Source of the DNA: Serinus canaria
Taxonomy: Eukaryota > Chordata > Aves > Passeriformes > Fringillidae
Assembly (NCBI RefSeq): GCF_022539315.1
Contig: NC_066313.1
Location: 39,717,059-39,781,058, forward strand
DNA length: 64,000 nucleotides
Direction of reading: 5' to 3'
Made by a program: the position numbers and the translations under genes
Notes under the pieces: generated by a model
The model's input: the letters and a program-made list of their open reading frames with translations, nothing else
What the model was told of the DNA's origin: nothing
The model's database searches: none
In this document: positions 1-12,699 of the stretch, in pieces
Layout of the letters: each line of letters starts with the position of its first letter
Position numbering within the stretch: position 1 is the first letter of the stretch

Positions 1-844
1 GACATTTAGGCAGAGGCATTAAGAGGAGACATATTTCCCCAGAAGAATTTTCCTGCTTTGAACAAGCTTCTCTCTCAGTGATTTCGATTTACTTTGTACC
101 TCACTTACCCGGGGCTTGGATTTGACTCTTGATGCTATTTCTCCTTTACCCCATCTATCTCTGGTAGCATGTTCTAATGACTTCCACACACACCCCTGAC
201 TGAACAATGCAAAAATAAATTCACAGCGTGAATCATCGTGGGGTTTCCCTAAATCAAGTCTCTCACTGCAAAACTACTGTAGAAAAGGGAACATTGTTTG
301 GTGGTTATGTAATTTTAATGTTACAAAAACGAGAAAACAGGTACCTCATAATTCAAAGAATTGTTTACTGTTACAATTTGTCACAATGAAGTTAGCAACT
401 GCTTTCTCAATAGCAGGTGGCACTACAAAATAATCATCATTCCCACAGGAAGTATTTTCTTCCCATTCTGTGCTCTTAGTATATCCTAATCTTCTAACGT
501 CTTTCCAATCTATTTTGAAACAACGAAAATCTTTCTGAAAACCTAGACTATTATCCTGAAACAAGCTATTTTCCTTGGAGGATGTCACTTTTCATATGAA
601 GTCTAATGTGTCAAAATGTAAGTGGTGTCACTGTGCAGCAATATTCTACTGATTGCCAGATATTAGCTTGAAGTTAGAGGGTTCATGAGGAGTTTACCCT
701 GAATGAACCAAGTACATTTTAATAGTGAGATGAAACAGCCAAAGGCAAGCCTCCAAATCAGCTGTCTTGAAGTTTGCACAAGCTCATGGCTTCACATCAC
801 TGAGTGTTAAACATTTCCTTTATAGAACTGCTGTTGGCACTGCT

Positions 845-870
845 CCAAGGGAATGATCCAAGGGAATGAT
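845..870. repeat. Perfect 13-bp tandem duplication
   Basis: The unit CCAAGGGAATGAT occurs at 845-857 and again at 858-870 with no mismatch. It is a small local duplication with no coding context. Confidence 0.85.
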
Positions 871-3132
871 CAGTCACTCGGTTTACAAACCAGGGTGCAG
901 TGCTGGGCAGTGTTAGGAGCACAATTCTATAGTTCAAACCACTCAGAAGGCCAAAGGCCACTGTGATAGGGCTTAGGATGACAGGTGCTGAATCAGTTCT
1001 AATTATCCCATGTAGAAAAGCAATTCAGTGTGACCAATCCCACAGTGGGACAGCACCTGTGTTACACCTCAGTGACTGGCACAGTCTCAGACATGGCATC
1101 ATCAATGATTTCAGTAAAAGGAGAAGGGAAGGAGTGCCACTTTCCATGCCAAGCACCTGTTTCCTGAACACAGGGAAATCAAATTACATTTTTCATCTTT
1201 GCAACTGGGCTGTTACCTGGGGTGGGAATCTGGGCTGTTGTGTTCAAGTCTTGATTTCCCTGATGGCAGATAGGCCTTGGGATGCCCTGCAGAACCAGCA
1301 TTACCAACTTGAAGTCCTTTGCCTCTAAACTTAGTGGTTATCACACAAGCTGTGCAGATGTAAACCTTGTCCTGAAAGACTCAGCAAGAAGAAATCAATG
1401 TGTCCACACTGATCTACAAACTAAATCTGCATATTTCCTGGGGATCTGCACCATTTGGGACATACTGGAGCTCCTATAGGCTCACAGTCCCCCAGTTGGA
1501 TACATGGCACAAATGCCAAAACACTCCACCAGGCAGCTACTGCTTGCGAGCCTGCAAAGGCAGCTTTCTTCTGCCAGAGAATAATCTAGAAACAAAGCCT
1601 GCTCCTTTTCAATTTTAAAGTATTTTCTCTGTAATATCAATGGCACCTAAGACATGCATCGTTGCAGCTCTGGGCTGTCTTAAACACTCCTGAACCTACA
1701 AATCTGCATGTTTTGCTACTGAGAAAGGTTTCCCTACCCCCCAGCATTTCCATTAACCAAACTAAACATCTCACTAGGAACAAGTTCCTGCAGACAATAT
1801 TTGAATGGACTTGTTTTAATCTTACTCTGCTCTGCCAGGCCTTATCAGTTACCTTAGTTTGGTTTACTGAGGTGTTAAACTCTCTGCTCTTAGTCTGTGT
1901 GTTTAAATCACTACACAATGGCTTTCAGTTCAGGTCAGCACTACAGACCTACCTTGTTTGATCATGTATTTGTAAACCTGCCAAGAACAATATCAAAGGT
2001 CATTCGTCCCTTGGAGGCGGGATGAGTGTGTGAAACCAAAGAAAACCAATAAATAGTGAGAAAAAGAACTTGTGAGCCAAACAGTTTTTTCCCTTGGATA
2101 GTGTTGGGACTTCTACATTGGACCCTCTGGATTGTGTATGATGGTCATGCTATGGGGTCCTTGAAAAGCAAAAGGCAAATATGTAGGCAAAATGTCCTCC
2201 AAGACAAGATGGTGAAAACTACAACAAATGAGACCAGTATATATAAAACACAGAAGAAAACAGAGAAATTCTTGTGATCTGAATTCTAGAGTCACGTGTT
2301 CCTTGTGAGAGATACTTTTGTCTTCACCCAAGTTTCTATGCACACAGGGTAGAATTTGGCTAGAACATGGAAAATCTGATGTGTTTAGAAGATGAGAAAA
2401 CTATAACTGGAATGCCTGGACTAAATGTACCACAGACAAAGAATGTATTTATCTCTGAGCCTAGGTCTCAAAAGGTGTTTTAGAAGAGCCCAGGATACTG
2501 AATACAGGTCAATCACCTTCAGTTCAAAAGCCTGTATTCACTCAAATGGTCAGGCTGTCTGGTTAGTGATTCCAGAGATTTTTAAAGTAGGAATTGTGAA
2601 GAAACAATGATATCAACTAAACCAGCTAAACTGTACTGAGACAGACAGTACTGAAGTCAGCTAAGCTCTACTTCTGCCATAGATCTAAGACTTCATATTC
2701 ACAATTGGTAGGACTATCTGTGGGCACAGAAATAGGTAAGGAAGGAGCTCCAGCTAATGAAAAATCTAAAACTCCCCAAAGAAGAACTAGTTGGATAAAT
2801 ATGTGACAGTCAGAAAACTACCAGACAATCATGAAAGGTCATGAAGCTCCCTCCCCAACACCCTTAGGGGCTCCCAGTTCCCCTTAGTTCTATGACCAAC
2901 CAGCTCTGTTCTGAGAGCTGTAATCTCATCTGAAAGACAATATTTCCTAAAGAAAGTTGGATAGACAAGCACTGGAAGAGATTATCCCATTTAAAAGAAC
3001 ATGGTTTTCATGAAGCTATCCGCAATGGAAGTGATGTGCAAGGCACAGACACCATAGAAGAACATTAACAGTAGGAACAACAGAAGAAAACTATTCAAAC
3101 CAGGACAGCTGGAAACTTCCTGAAGGAACTAA

Positions 3133-3213
3133 AACAAACAAACAAACAAAACCCAAAACCAAACCCAAAACAAGCAACAACCCCCCCCAAAAACCCCAAA
3201 CAAACAAACAAAC
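3133..3213. repeat. A/C-rich simple repeat
   Basis: AAAC-type units run through this segment with a C8 tract near 3181-3188. The complementary strand is G/T rich. Low-complexity sequence, probably slippage derived. Confidence 0.8.
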
Positions 3214-5092
3214 ACTGTAAAGTGTGAGCCAAGCTGTTCATGCATCTTTTTAACTTTCACTGTTTTAGCTGAGACCATGGACTGATTAGGACTTGCAGCT
3301 GCAAGACCAATCAAAAAGCCATACCAGAAACATGAAGGAAATACAGAATTAGGATCATTACAAGGAGACTAATAAAAAAGACATAAACAAACAACACAGA
3401 AATATTTCCTGCTAAATTCAATAGAAACTTTCAAGTTACAAGGCTTGAACCTAATTCTCTGACCTCAACAATGTCAGACACTGACCAGAGCTACTAATTT
3501 CCTTTTTCTGAGGTGTTGTGATTAAAATGAATCATTTTACCTTTAGTTCTGCTTGGACAGCAAAGCCTTGTTTGCCACCTCTACAGCAGGTGTGGCAGCA
3601 GTATTTGTCTTGCAAATCTGACAATGCCGTTATACGTTTTTGACCCTGATAAAATTCAGATAAAGATTCCTCAGTCACCGGAGTGCTCCATTTGAGCAGC
3701 CCTGCTACCAGGGGTTTTAAAAATGCATCAGAAAAAAGGTTACATCAAGTGTGTTGAAATATCTCATTGCAATCTTACAGTACAATTGTATGCGTAAATA
3801 GAATACAATCACTTTATCCCAGCAGGACTGGAGACAATGGGCACAAACTGAACCCCTCCAGTGAGGTGGTGGAGTCTCCCCTTTGAGCAAAAGCAGTATC
3901 CCCTAAAGCCACCTAGAGACTCAGAACCCCACTCTAGGTGGGTTTGAGCAGAGAAGATTGAGATAAATTCCAGAGGGCAAACTAACCTCAGTCATTCAGT
4001 GATTCTGTGATTCGTGGAGAAGCAGAACCAAATAGAATATTTCTTCTCAGTTTTTCACCTTTTTGGAGGGATGTTATTTAGTGAGGAGGAGACCTTGGGT
4101 GCTGGGAGAGGTATTTTTACATGCCTGAAAGAGAGGATACCTCTCTAATACCTTGCATCTTGCTAGCTGTCCATGTGAATAATTGTGCGCCCCAAGCAAT
4201 GTCTGGCTTCAGCATCAGGTAGGTGATATCAGCAGTATTGAAGTGGCAGCTGGTTCATGTCTGCCCCTGGGCCCAGAGAGCTGTGAGACTGGCCACAGAG
4301 ACCATCACAGACAGAAACCATGGAGCACTTGGGCAAACATGAACAGGAGTTGTGGCTCCAGCCCACTGCTCGCTTCCCCCTGATGAGAACTGTCCCACGG
4401 TGAAGCACTGACATGGAAATACCAAAGAGTGTGGAGCCCTCAGGAGCTGCTTTTAGACACACAGCCCTCCCAGGAGAGCAGCTGGCCTTGCACCTCCTGC
4501 ATCCCCAGGAGCATTCATGTCCCTGTTGCTTGCAGCCACGCTCCAGCTGCTGGTGTTCAGCTTTCTTAAGCTTCTCAGCAGCCAGTCCAGCTTGAAGCTC
4601 ACCCAAACTCACACAGAAAGAGATCATCCACACATAAGGCGTGATTTACTGAGAAGGACCAAACATGCAAGGCATGGCCAAAGAAGCAGCTGACTGCAGT
4701 CTGTTTGCACACATCCAATCCCTTTTATGAACTCATCCCCCTGTTTTCCCTTTCTTCCCCAATCTATCTTGATCCTGGCATTTCCTTGCCTTTGTTCTTT
4801 CCAATAATCAACTCACAATAAATTTTGAGCATTCTCATAGTCCTCTTTGAACATGAAAAAATAAATTATATGAAATGCACCAATACTCTTACCTGGGATA
4901 TTGATCCCTATCCCCCCACCCCCTAAGGTGAGGTGATGGGAACCTTCTCACTGACACATGATGGGTGTCCCCCAGACAATGGGGACTCCCCAGGGAAAGC
5001 TGGAGAGGAGCAGAGACATGTCAGTGCTGTCTGGGTTTGCCCTACATGCCAGGGTGCCCCTCTGCTCCTTAGTCTGTGGAAATGAGCCTTTG

Positions 5093-5170
5093 CTCACAGA
5101 ATGGATAAGGTTGGGAGGGACAACAGTAGGGTCATCTGGTCCAACCTCCCTGAGAGCACACTGCACAGGA
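5093..5170 (-). mobile_element. CR1 LINE fragment, 3' end, reverse orientation
   Basis: The plus strand reads CACAGAATGG, then a GGTTGGGAGGGAC block and TCATCTGGTCCAACCTCC, the recognisable complement of the avian CR1 3' region. It is truncated at both sides and lies just downstream of gene A. Confidence 0.75.
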
Positions 5171-5780
5171 AATGACATCTTTCAATAAATAGTTTAGGGT
5201 AGAATTCATTACACTTTAATTAAGCCTTCTATAGTCAGGTGTGCAACATAAACTGCCTTTCCAGCCACTGTAAAAAAGAACTTCCACCTCTCAACACCCC
5301 TCAGTCTGGGAGGGGTTGCTCTCTGGGAACCCTGTATGTCTCACTGTAACTACAAGCACTAGCTAAGTCTTCTTGCTTAGCTCTGAAATATCTAAAACAG
5401 GCTGAAAGCAATCCTGGCTTTAGGAAGAGAGATGCTCTTCCTCATGGACTCCTGGCTCCATGGCAGGGCTCTGCACAGGGTGATGTATGGTAGGAAGAGT
5501 GAAAATAAGATGGCAGAAATAATAAAATCAACCACAATTTTATATCAAAAGTAGAAACTGCATTGTTGTTTGGTGGTAAGCTAGCCAGCCTGATGTTAAC
5601 TACAGATGTATGTACACATCAATATGTTAAATACTGTTCTGTTATTTAAAGAAACAGGTGCTGAGGGACTGATATCTGCTGTCTGGTGCTGAAGTACCTT
5701 TACATTCTACATATTTATAAATGAAAATCTTTTCTAGCACAAGAGCAGTACATTCTTTCCAACACCATTACAGATTTCAT

Positions 5781-5786
5781 TTTATT
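5781..5786 (-). promoter_or_regulatory. AATAAA overlapping the gene A stop codon
   Basis: The minus strand reads TGC TAA TAAAATG at the end of exon 10, so a canonical AATAAA begins inside the stop codon. I saw no other AATAAA on this strand down to position 1, only variants such as TATAAA at 5539-5544. Whether this hexamer is used is unknown; a normal MMP 3' UTR of a few hundred bases would need a variant signal. Confidence 0.3.
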
Positions 5787-8700
5787 AGCATGGAAACCAA
5801 AAGTTTGTCTTTAGGAGGCGTGTAACTCTCTTCTTATTAAGGTCAAACTCAAGTTGCTTTCTTCCACTGAAGAAATAAAGGAAGTCTAGAAAAAAAAAAC
5901 GAACAATAAAAATCCAAACCCAGATGAATTATGATATTGCAGATATAAAGGTTTGTACAATTTAACAACATCCTCAAAGAGCTCACAGCAACCTTTGGAT
6001 ACAATTATGCTGCCAACAGCATCTACTCCCAGGTGTAACCACTGCAGCACATGACCCAGCAGCATGGGGACACGCTCCACAGCAAACCAGCCATGCATGT
6101 GCTGCACTGTGTGCTTGATGAACCCCACAAGGTCACTCTGCAGAGGATGCTTCCTGTGTGTTTCTTTGGTTTAAAATATCTGCTCTTACACTCCAGCTGT
6201 GCTGAGCCCCCCAGCAGGGTGCATTTCTAGCCACCTGTGGGTAGGTATTGCACAGACCAGAGTGTGGCACAGAGCACATCAAGGTGTGAGCAGGTACTTG
6301 CTTGATGGGTGCTGCCAGATGCCATGCAGGGAAAGAGAGGTCCAGCCTGGGCTAGTCACATCCACACTGCCCTCTTGGGAGTGAGGTGTCTCAGCACCAC
6401 GTGCAAGACTCATTTAGGATTAGGAAGTAAGATTTGCTGTGAAACACTTAACTTGCATGGTTTCAATGAGCAGCAGATGAGGAGCAAGGAGGCAACTGCG
6501 AAGCTGTGACGTGTGGCAGTGTGAACGTACCCCCAAGTCTAGTCCAGCATTTCCATGTCTAAGTAATGCTCACCCTCCTGCAGGAGAAGCTGATGCAGAC
6601 TGTTTTATGTCAGAGGGACAGGTTGTGAGAGGTACACCTTATGTTGTTGGGATGTCACTGTGTTTGTTGAGTGTTGATCTTCATGGTGTGATGCGCCCAT
6701 CAGCGTGAATACAGATATATCTCTCCCTTGGAGCAGGCCTTTCCAGATGTGCTGCTGTCACCAGAGGTGTACTGTCCCCATTTTTCAAGGGGGTAAAGTG
6801 AAGCATGGGAGTGTTATGTGACTGCTTCAGGGTCTTGTTGGTCATCCTGTGGGATCTGAGCAGCATGTAGAAGTACCTGTCTCTGCCCAAGCACTCTCAG
6901 CCCTATCATATTGAGCATTTCTTATAGGTTTTAGCAAGAATAGTTACTCACTTTCATGTTGAAAAACAGCATCAAGCTTCCCATTAATTCCTGGAAAGGC
7001 ATCTCTTATCAGTGATGACTTCCTATCCACAGACTGACTTCTTTCATCATAACTGAGAAAAATTATAAACAAACAGGAGTCAGTGAAACCTGCAAACAAC
7101 TCATTAATAATTCCTCTCAGCTCATTATCTTCTACTTATCAACAGATAACCAAGTTCATTAAAGATTTTCAGTGTCATTTGGTACTGTAGAAAGACACTA
7201 TTTGCCCTAAACTAATTATTACTTTATTAGCTGCAATGGGTGAATTGGTTCTCTTCACTCCACTTAAGAATGCCTAATACTGGAACCATCATCATGAATC
7301 TTTTTTTTTTTTATTTTTCTAAGAGACCATGCCCAAAGGAGTGACAATAGATTATAAAAAGATTTCTTTGACATTGTATTTCTGTAAGAAAGGTTTATCA
7401 GGAAAAAGTCTGTGCTTTTTCTGAAGTTATAATATATTTTAAGTCAATTTACTGAAGTTACTAACAGCAAGATATTACATTTTTGGTGAAGTGAAGTTTA
7501 TCTATCAATACTGGAATAAGAAGGCTTGTGAAAGCTTTTCCCTTCTGTAATTTCCTTAACAGGAGATTTAATGATCAAACTTTTAAACTTACAAGAGTTT
7601 GAACTAAAATATGGGAATCTTATCTTCTGCTCAAAAGTACACATATGTGGCTGAATAATTCTCTAGAGTGAACTTTGTATATACAATTATTTGGACATTG
7701 TTGTGGAAGGTAAGAGAAGCTTTGTTGTTCATCTAAAATAATTTGGGTTATTTACTGCTTCCATTACAGGAGCACCTCCTTTGGCTGTTAGAAATTTCTG
7801 TCCTGTAAGACAAACTTGAGCAGGAGGGATGGGATTGAAAAGAAAAAGATAATAACCATGCACAGCAGATAATTCTTTGCAGCACATGGCATCTATCAAC
7901 AACTTTATGAAACTATCTGTTGGTAAATGGAAAGTGGGTGACATTCTCCTTCTTACTCCACAGAAACATATTGGATATGTAAATAGTGAACTTCTGCCTG
8001 ATTTCCTGAGATGACTTGTGGAGCTGTACAATGACCAAGACAGCTAAATAAAAACAAACAAAGAAATAAACAAACAAACTGTTAAATTAACTAAAAGGAA
8101 AACTAAAAGCTCTGTTCTGCCTCCTTTCAAATATTTTTCCACAGACAGTTGTGACACTGAAAGAGAACACCAAAAGTGTCTGACTAATGCATCCTAAATC
8201 ATGACAGGATATTGATCATGTGATTATGTTTGTTTCTATTCAGAAAAGTACCACAGGAAATATTACCTCCAAAATTTGTCTGCTATGAAGTAATATGTTT
8301 TCCCCTCCATTTCATTATGAAAAGCAGCATCAATTTTGGAAACATCCTTTGAAAAGCCCAGGGTGTAAAGTTTTTTGGGGTATCCAGGAAGTATGGTATC
8401 TCCTCTCACAACCCAGAATTCATTCCCTATTAACAAAAGTTGATAGCAACATGTTGTGAGAACCTTCTTCTGAGAATGACACAATCTTTTTCATGAAAGC
8501 TGATGGTTACTTGAAAATGACCATTGAATTTGAAAATAACTGGAAATATTTCTGTCAAAACAAATGCAATAGTTCTCCACATTACTTTTTTTGAAAACTG
8601 AAATTTCAGTCTTTCTTCACACTAATGCTAGTATCATTCTTAAATTCAATAGAAAATTTCCCAGAAGAAAAAGAATGAAATTTATTTTGGCAGGGAAAAT

Positions 8701-11700
8701 TTGCAATGTGGATATTAAAAAATAAGATAAAAGTTATTTACTTTGGACAATAATTTTATTATTTCTGTGATTGAAACACACCAATTTATTGGACTAAATT
8801 CAAGATTGCAGAATCCCACAGAAAGAACTGAAGTGGTTCTGAAGCCAGATGCAAACTCTCTAGGCTACTTGGGAAGACAATATGGGAAAATAAAAAGACA
8901 ACATTTTACCTTTAAAAATGACCATTTCATCTTTTTCAGGAATTTCATATGCAGCATCAACACCAGGTGGCAGCCGTGGCCAGAATGAAGATATCAACTC
9001 CAAATCAGCTGTTCTGACTGCTGGATGTTTGCGCCAAATATGCCTTGTGTAAGTACAGAACAGAATTTTATTTATTGTGTAAATAAAATTGGATGTTCAC
9101 ACTCACTAATGCATGAAACCACACCATGGCAACCAGGGCAGTATTTATCTGATTAAACCCAGCCATGTACCCAAGTTAATCCCACTACATCCCCTGTAAA
9201 CTTAACGTAAAGGCAGTTATTTCCATAGCGGGATTGCTCTCTTCTTGATGCAGACATCTAAAATAGGTCAGATGAACTGTTTTGTCAGAACATTTATTTC
9301 CCCTTATGCAGAAGTGGAGCTTAGAGAGACCTGTTTCACGAGGCTCATGCCTGGTTAGACTTTGGTAACAAAAGCCCAATTTCCCTTTCCTTAAATTAGT
9401 GTACTAAATCCTCACTTCAGGGACTCTTCGAGTAGGTATTTTGCCAGGGCTGGGAAGCCCTCAGCTCCCTCAAAGCAAGGACAACAAAGAGGCTGAGAAG
9501 TGTTCCAGAGTTTGTGGTGTGTTTTGCTAAAGCTGAACTCTCCCAAATACTGAACATTTGGGACTTGCTTACAGCCTGAAGAGAAAACAGCACGTGCTTG
9601 CAGAGGAGCCGTTTTCCCTCACCTTATTCACAGCATCCCCTGTTCCAAAGGTCATCCTCCTCCTTACACCTATCCCTCTTCATTTCTCCACCAACCTCCT
9701 TGTTTTTGTTTTCCATCTCTTTTTCTGATTCCTTGTCTTGTTTGCCTGTCTATATTCTAAATAAAGTTATTTTTCTGTGCTGTGGGGCATAATTTGAAAA
9801 GTGACACTCAGGTATTTTTCTTTCAGAAGCTGACTTACTTGTCTTTAAAGAACATTAATTCTCCACGGAAAGTGGTGACAGCATCAAATGTCAAATTGGA
9901 GCTGCAGCTGTTTGGCAGTGCAGGATCTTTTGACTCAGTTGGGTTTTTTACCTCAGTAGATTCCGTTTGATCGTTGTTTGTGTTGGGAGATGGTCCTAAA
10001 AGAAGCAGTTTATGGAAGAAATTATGAGTGTGAACTCATTGAGGAATATCCACAACACGAAACTGTCACTGAAAAGTATCTGAAGTCTTTGAAATTATAA
10101 GCAGTAGTTGATGAAAAATTCTGAATTACCATAGAGGTACTGTATGCCAGTGATATCATCCTGATGAAGAAGGAGTACTGAGGGGTCAAATTTCCTGTAA
10201 ACTGGATACATCAGAGCATTGGGGTCTTTGGAATGGGAAAGTCCCAGTGAATGGCCAAACTCATGGGCAGCAACATAAAACAGGTTTGTGCCTGAAAACA
10301 TCAAACAAAGCACATTAGAGGAGAGCTGTGTCTTTGTATTTGTCCTGAATGACCTGAAGGGCATAAGGTACCTCAGAAGCTTTCAGATCTGCTTGTCCAA
10401 GCAAATTAAATCCTTATGGGAAATTTGGTTGGAGATGAAATCATGGTCAGAAGTAAAAATAATGGAATCATTAAAGGGGAGTACAAAGAGATAGCCTGTA
10501 GATCCTGCAGAATTCAGTATAGAAGAAGGACCCTGGGCCAGTGCAAGTGAGGTAACTGTGCAGGAAGAGGTTTGAGGAGTGGGAAGAAGTGGGCCACCCT
10601 TACAAATAAAGCTCCCCCCAGTACATGGCAGAAGCTGAACTGGGGCCTTAACTTAAAGCAGAGACTCAGAGGCTTTTTAGAACTATGCAAACCATAAGCT
10701 CCTTCAAATCAGACAGACACTGCACCCTTGATTCCATGTGCAACTTGCTTCAGGAAGGGCTTGGAGAACTTAATTACCTACCCTCTGTGCTTTTGGTCCA
10801 TGTTTCATCCTCATCAAAGTGAGCATCTCCACCAAAGTCCTTGCCAGGTGCATAGGCATGGGCCAGGGAGCCTCCTGGGCCATCAAAGGGGATGAAGTCA
10901 TTGTGACCTGAGGAGCAGACCCCAAACACATCTGACTGGGGGGTCATACACACACTGAGCAGCACACAGCAGGTATAGATCCAATGAACTACTGGCAGGT
11001 CCCTAAATATTTTTCCTCTTTCTCTTCATTTGCCTCTATGCCTTCCCCCAAAGCCTGTCAAGAGTTGTAACCATAGCACCTTGAGCAAGAACTGTATTTT
11101 TCTGTCTGCTTGTTCAACTGGGCACTGACCTCCACATGTGCTCTGTATGGGAGAAATCATTCCAGGTCAAGTGCTCCATGTAGGCAGTAACTTGGCAATA
11201 ACTCATAATGGTTACATGGAGATTTACCTCTGGCTGCAAAGGAGATCATTATGTCTGCATCACCTCTGTCCTTCTGGATGAACCTCAGCGGGGTCACACT
11301 GCTCCAGACACGGAGCGCTTTCCTGATGGCTGCGTTGACCTCCACTGGACGCAGGTCTGGAGTGTAGTTTACTATTCTTTAAAACACAGGAGAGAACAAG
11401 CTGTGTTGCTGCCACTCACCCTGTGCTTCACACTGTCCTGACATGAAGAATTCCATTGTGATTACCTGTATGTCAGGACATGTTTTGTCCATTTTGGCTC
11501 TCCTGCAAAGGTGGAGAACCCGGCTACATCAGGGAATCCACAGCGGCGTTTCTGTACCAAGTCCAAAGTGCCAGAATCCAGTTCCCCTGTCACCTCCAGC
11601 CCAAAGAATTCCTGCATTTCTTTTAGTTTTTGGGTCATTGCATTATTACTTTTCCAAACATAAGGTTCTCCATCTTTCTTAAAGCCATAGTAATTTTCCA

Positions 11701-12570
11701 GGTACTTCTAATGAAAAAAAAACCAAACCCAAAGCTTAGAACAATCAATGATGTTTGCTTTTGAAGCTTACAAGGTAGTTAACAAACACCAGTCAGTCAT
11801 GTAGCCTTTGCTACTTTTCTTTCTGTTCTATGGCAGCATGGATAATAGTTTATTAAAGCCTGCATGAATATTTTTCTCTTAATGCTAACTTTTTCCATTG
11901 TACCATCACTATAAATATTTTGTAGCCATTGAAATGCATTTAAAATTAGCATTTTTTTAATAGATTATTTTTGGATAATGTGGCCTCCACTTACCCTGCC
12001 CCCCAAGGTGTCCTAGAGTCCTTTAGAAGAAGTAATTTGAAATACATCACTGAATATAAAATTTTGGTAGTTGTATCCTGTTTCCCCACATTTTAGACAG
12101 TAATAGTTCAGAAAAATATACTATACTTACTTCATGAGGAGTTATGCTTCATCATATCACAAGTCAAATAAATAGCCACATTTCCACCCAAACTACAAAC
12201 CAACCCTAGACTGATGCAGAAGTTTAATTATTTTTAAAATTAACACAGAGTGAATGCATCATCAAATTAAATCAGTCTCTAAAGAAAAGTAAAATAAGAT
12301 GGTGCTGAACTAGCCTTTCTCATCACACACCTATTTGAGAAATAGTCAATCAGTTATTTATTCTACTTTCTGTTTGGCTGCTCTGTGCTAGTTACACAGA
12401 CTGCTGTGGATACTCAACAGTAGCTTAACATCTCCCCAGAGCTCTACCTTCCTCACCTGGATAAGTTGCATGCCTTCTTCCTTTGTCTGCCTTGTATTTG
12501 CAGGAAAAGCACAAGAAAGTGCTGCACATAATAATAAGAGAAATGAGAGATTTCCCTCTCTCATTTCCAC
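5785..12570 (-). CDS. Gene A: stromelysin-like matrix metalloproteinase (MMP3/MMP10 type), 10 exons, 481 aa
   Basis: Secreted zinc endopeptidase of the extracellular matrix. Coding exons, in gene order: 12570-12457, 11707-11466, 11376-11228, 10907-10782, 10291-10130, 9995-9839, 9043-8910, 8426-8267, 7052-6952, 5885-5785 (stop TAA). All junctions are GT-AG and the phases join into one 481-residue frame. Residues 1 to about 21 are a hydrophobic signal peptide; the propeptide carries KRRCGFPDV with Cys94; the zinc site [11 protein letters not shown] has H220, E221, H224 and H230, with the Met-turn at M238; the hinge is about 266-294; the hemopexin domain runs from Cys295 to terminal Cys481. Thr212 and Asn235 occupy positions that are Tyr and Gly in collagenases, and the text around HIWRKHP and LISSFWP resembles MMP3, so stromelysin is favoured. 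Odd points are the Pro-to-Arg change before the switch Cys and a fourth blade one codon shorter than in its neighbours. MMP membership is certain; orthology to MMP3, MMP10 or another member is inferred from memory. Confidence 0.93.
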
Positions 12571-12639
12571 CAGCCTTTATAGAAGTCTTTTTTGTAGTCT
12601 GCCACACACCTGCTGCACCTTAATATAGTTTTTTTTTGC

Positions 12640-12667
12640 TTTATAAAGCTTTCCAATCCCTGACTCA
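12640..12667 (-). promoter_or_regulatory. Gene A core promoter: TATA box, CCAAT and AP-1 site
   Basis: On the minus strand a TATAAA box lies at 12645-12640, about 70 bp before the ATG at 12570. A perfect AP-1 heptamer (TGACTCA on the plus strand) is at 12661-12667. An inverted CCAAT sits between them at 12653-12657. Spacing resembles the proximal AP-1/TATA pair of inducible MMP promoters. Transcription would start near 12612, leaving a 5' UTR of roughly 40 nt (inferred). Confidence 0.75.
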
Positions 12668-12699
12668 CTGATTCTCACAATGCCTAGGTAGCAACAGAA

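Larger units (their letters stand above)
1..5092. other. Non-coding sequence 3' of gene A
   Basis: No exon of an MMP or other recognised protein was found on either strand. Open frames are short and lack splice context; the longest, 134 codons on the minus strand at 4229-4633, matches no family I know. The stretch holds a 13-bp tandem duplication at 845-870 and an A/C-rich simple repeat at 3133-3213. The neighbouring cluster gene expected by synteny would lie beyond the left edge. Confidence 0.5.

Noticed and set aside
346..588. 80-codon minus-strand frame followed by a donor-like GAG|GTACCT
   Set aside because: The frame stops just before the putative donor and the peptide matches no family I know. 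It cannot be supported as an exon.
2610..2760. Minus-strand AGCTGGTTTAGTTG resembling the end of gene B, considered as a decayed exon 10
   Set aside because: The frame is broken and the similarity is limited to short anchors. The intact exon 10 at 5785-5885 makes it unnecessary.
4229..4633. 134-codon minus-strand frame rich in Cys, Gln and Lys
   Set aside because: No recognisable domain or splice context, and it overlaps plus-strand frames of 60-66 codons. Probably a chance frame in GC-richer DNA.
5886..6128. 80-codon minus-strand frame directly upstream of gene A exon 10
   Set aside because: It lies in intron 9 and runs into the polypyrimidine tract of the exon 10 acceptor. No homology.
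6681..6890. Minus-strand frame starting near RYFYML, taken at first as the last hemopexin exon of gene A
   Set aside because: No acceptor fits the required phase, and the later residues do not match. A perfect exon 10 with acceptor, phase, YFFSG and terminal Cys was found at 5785-5885.
9931..9937. AP-1 heptamer inside gene A
   Set aside because: It lies within coding exon 6 and is expected by chance at this frequency.
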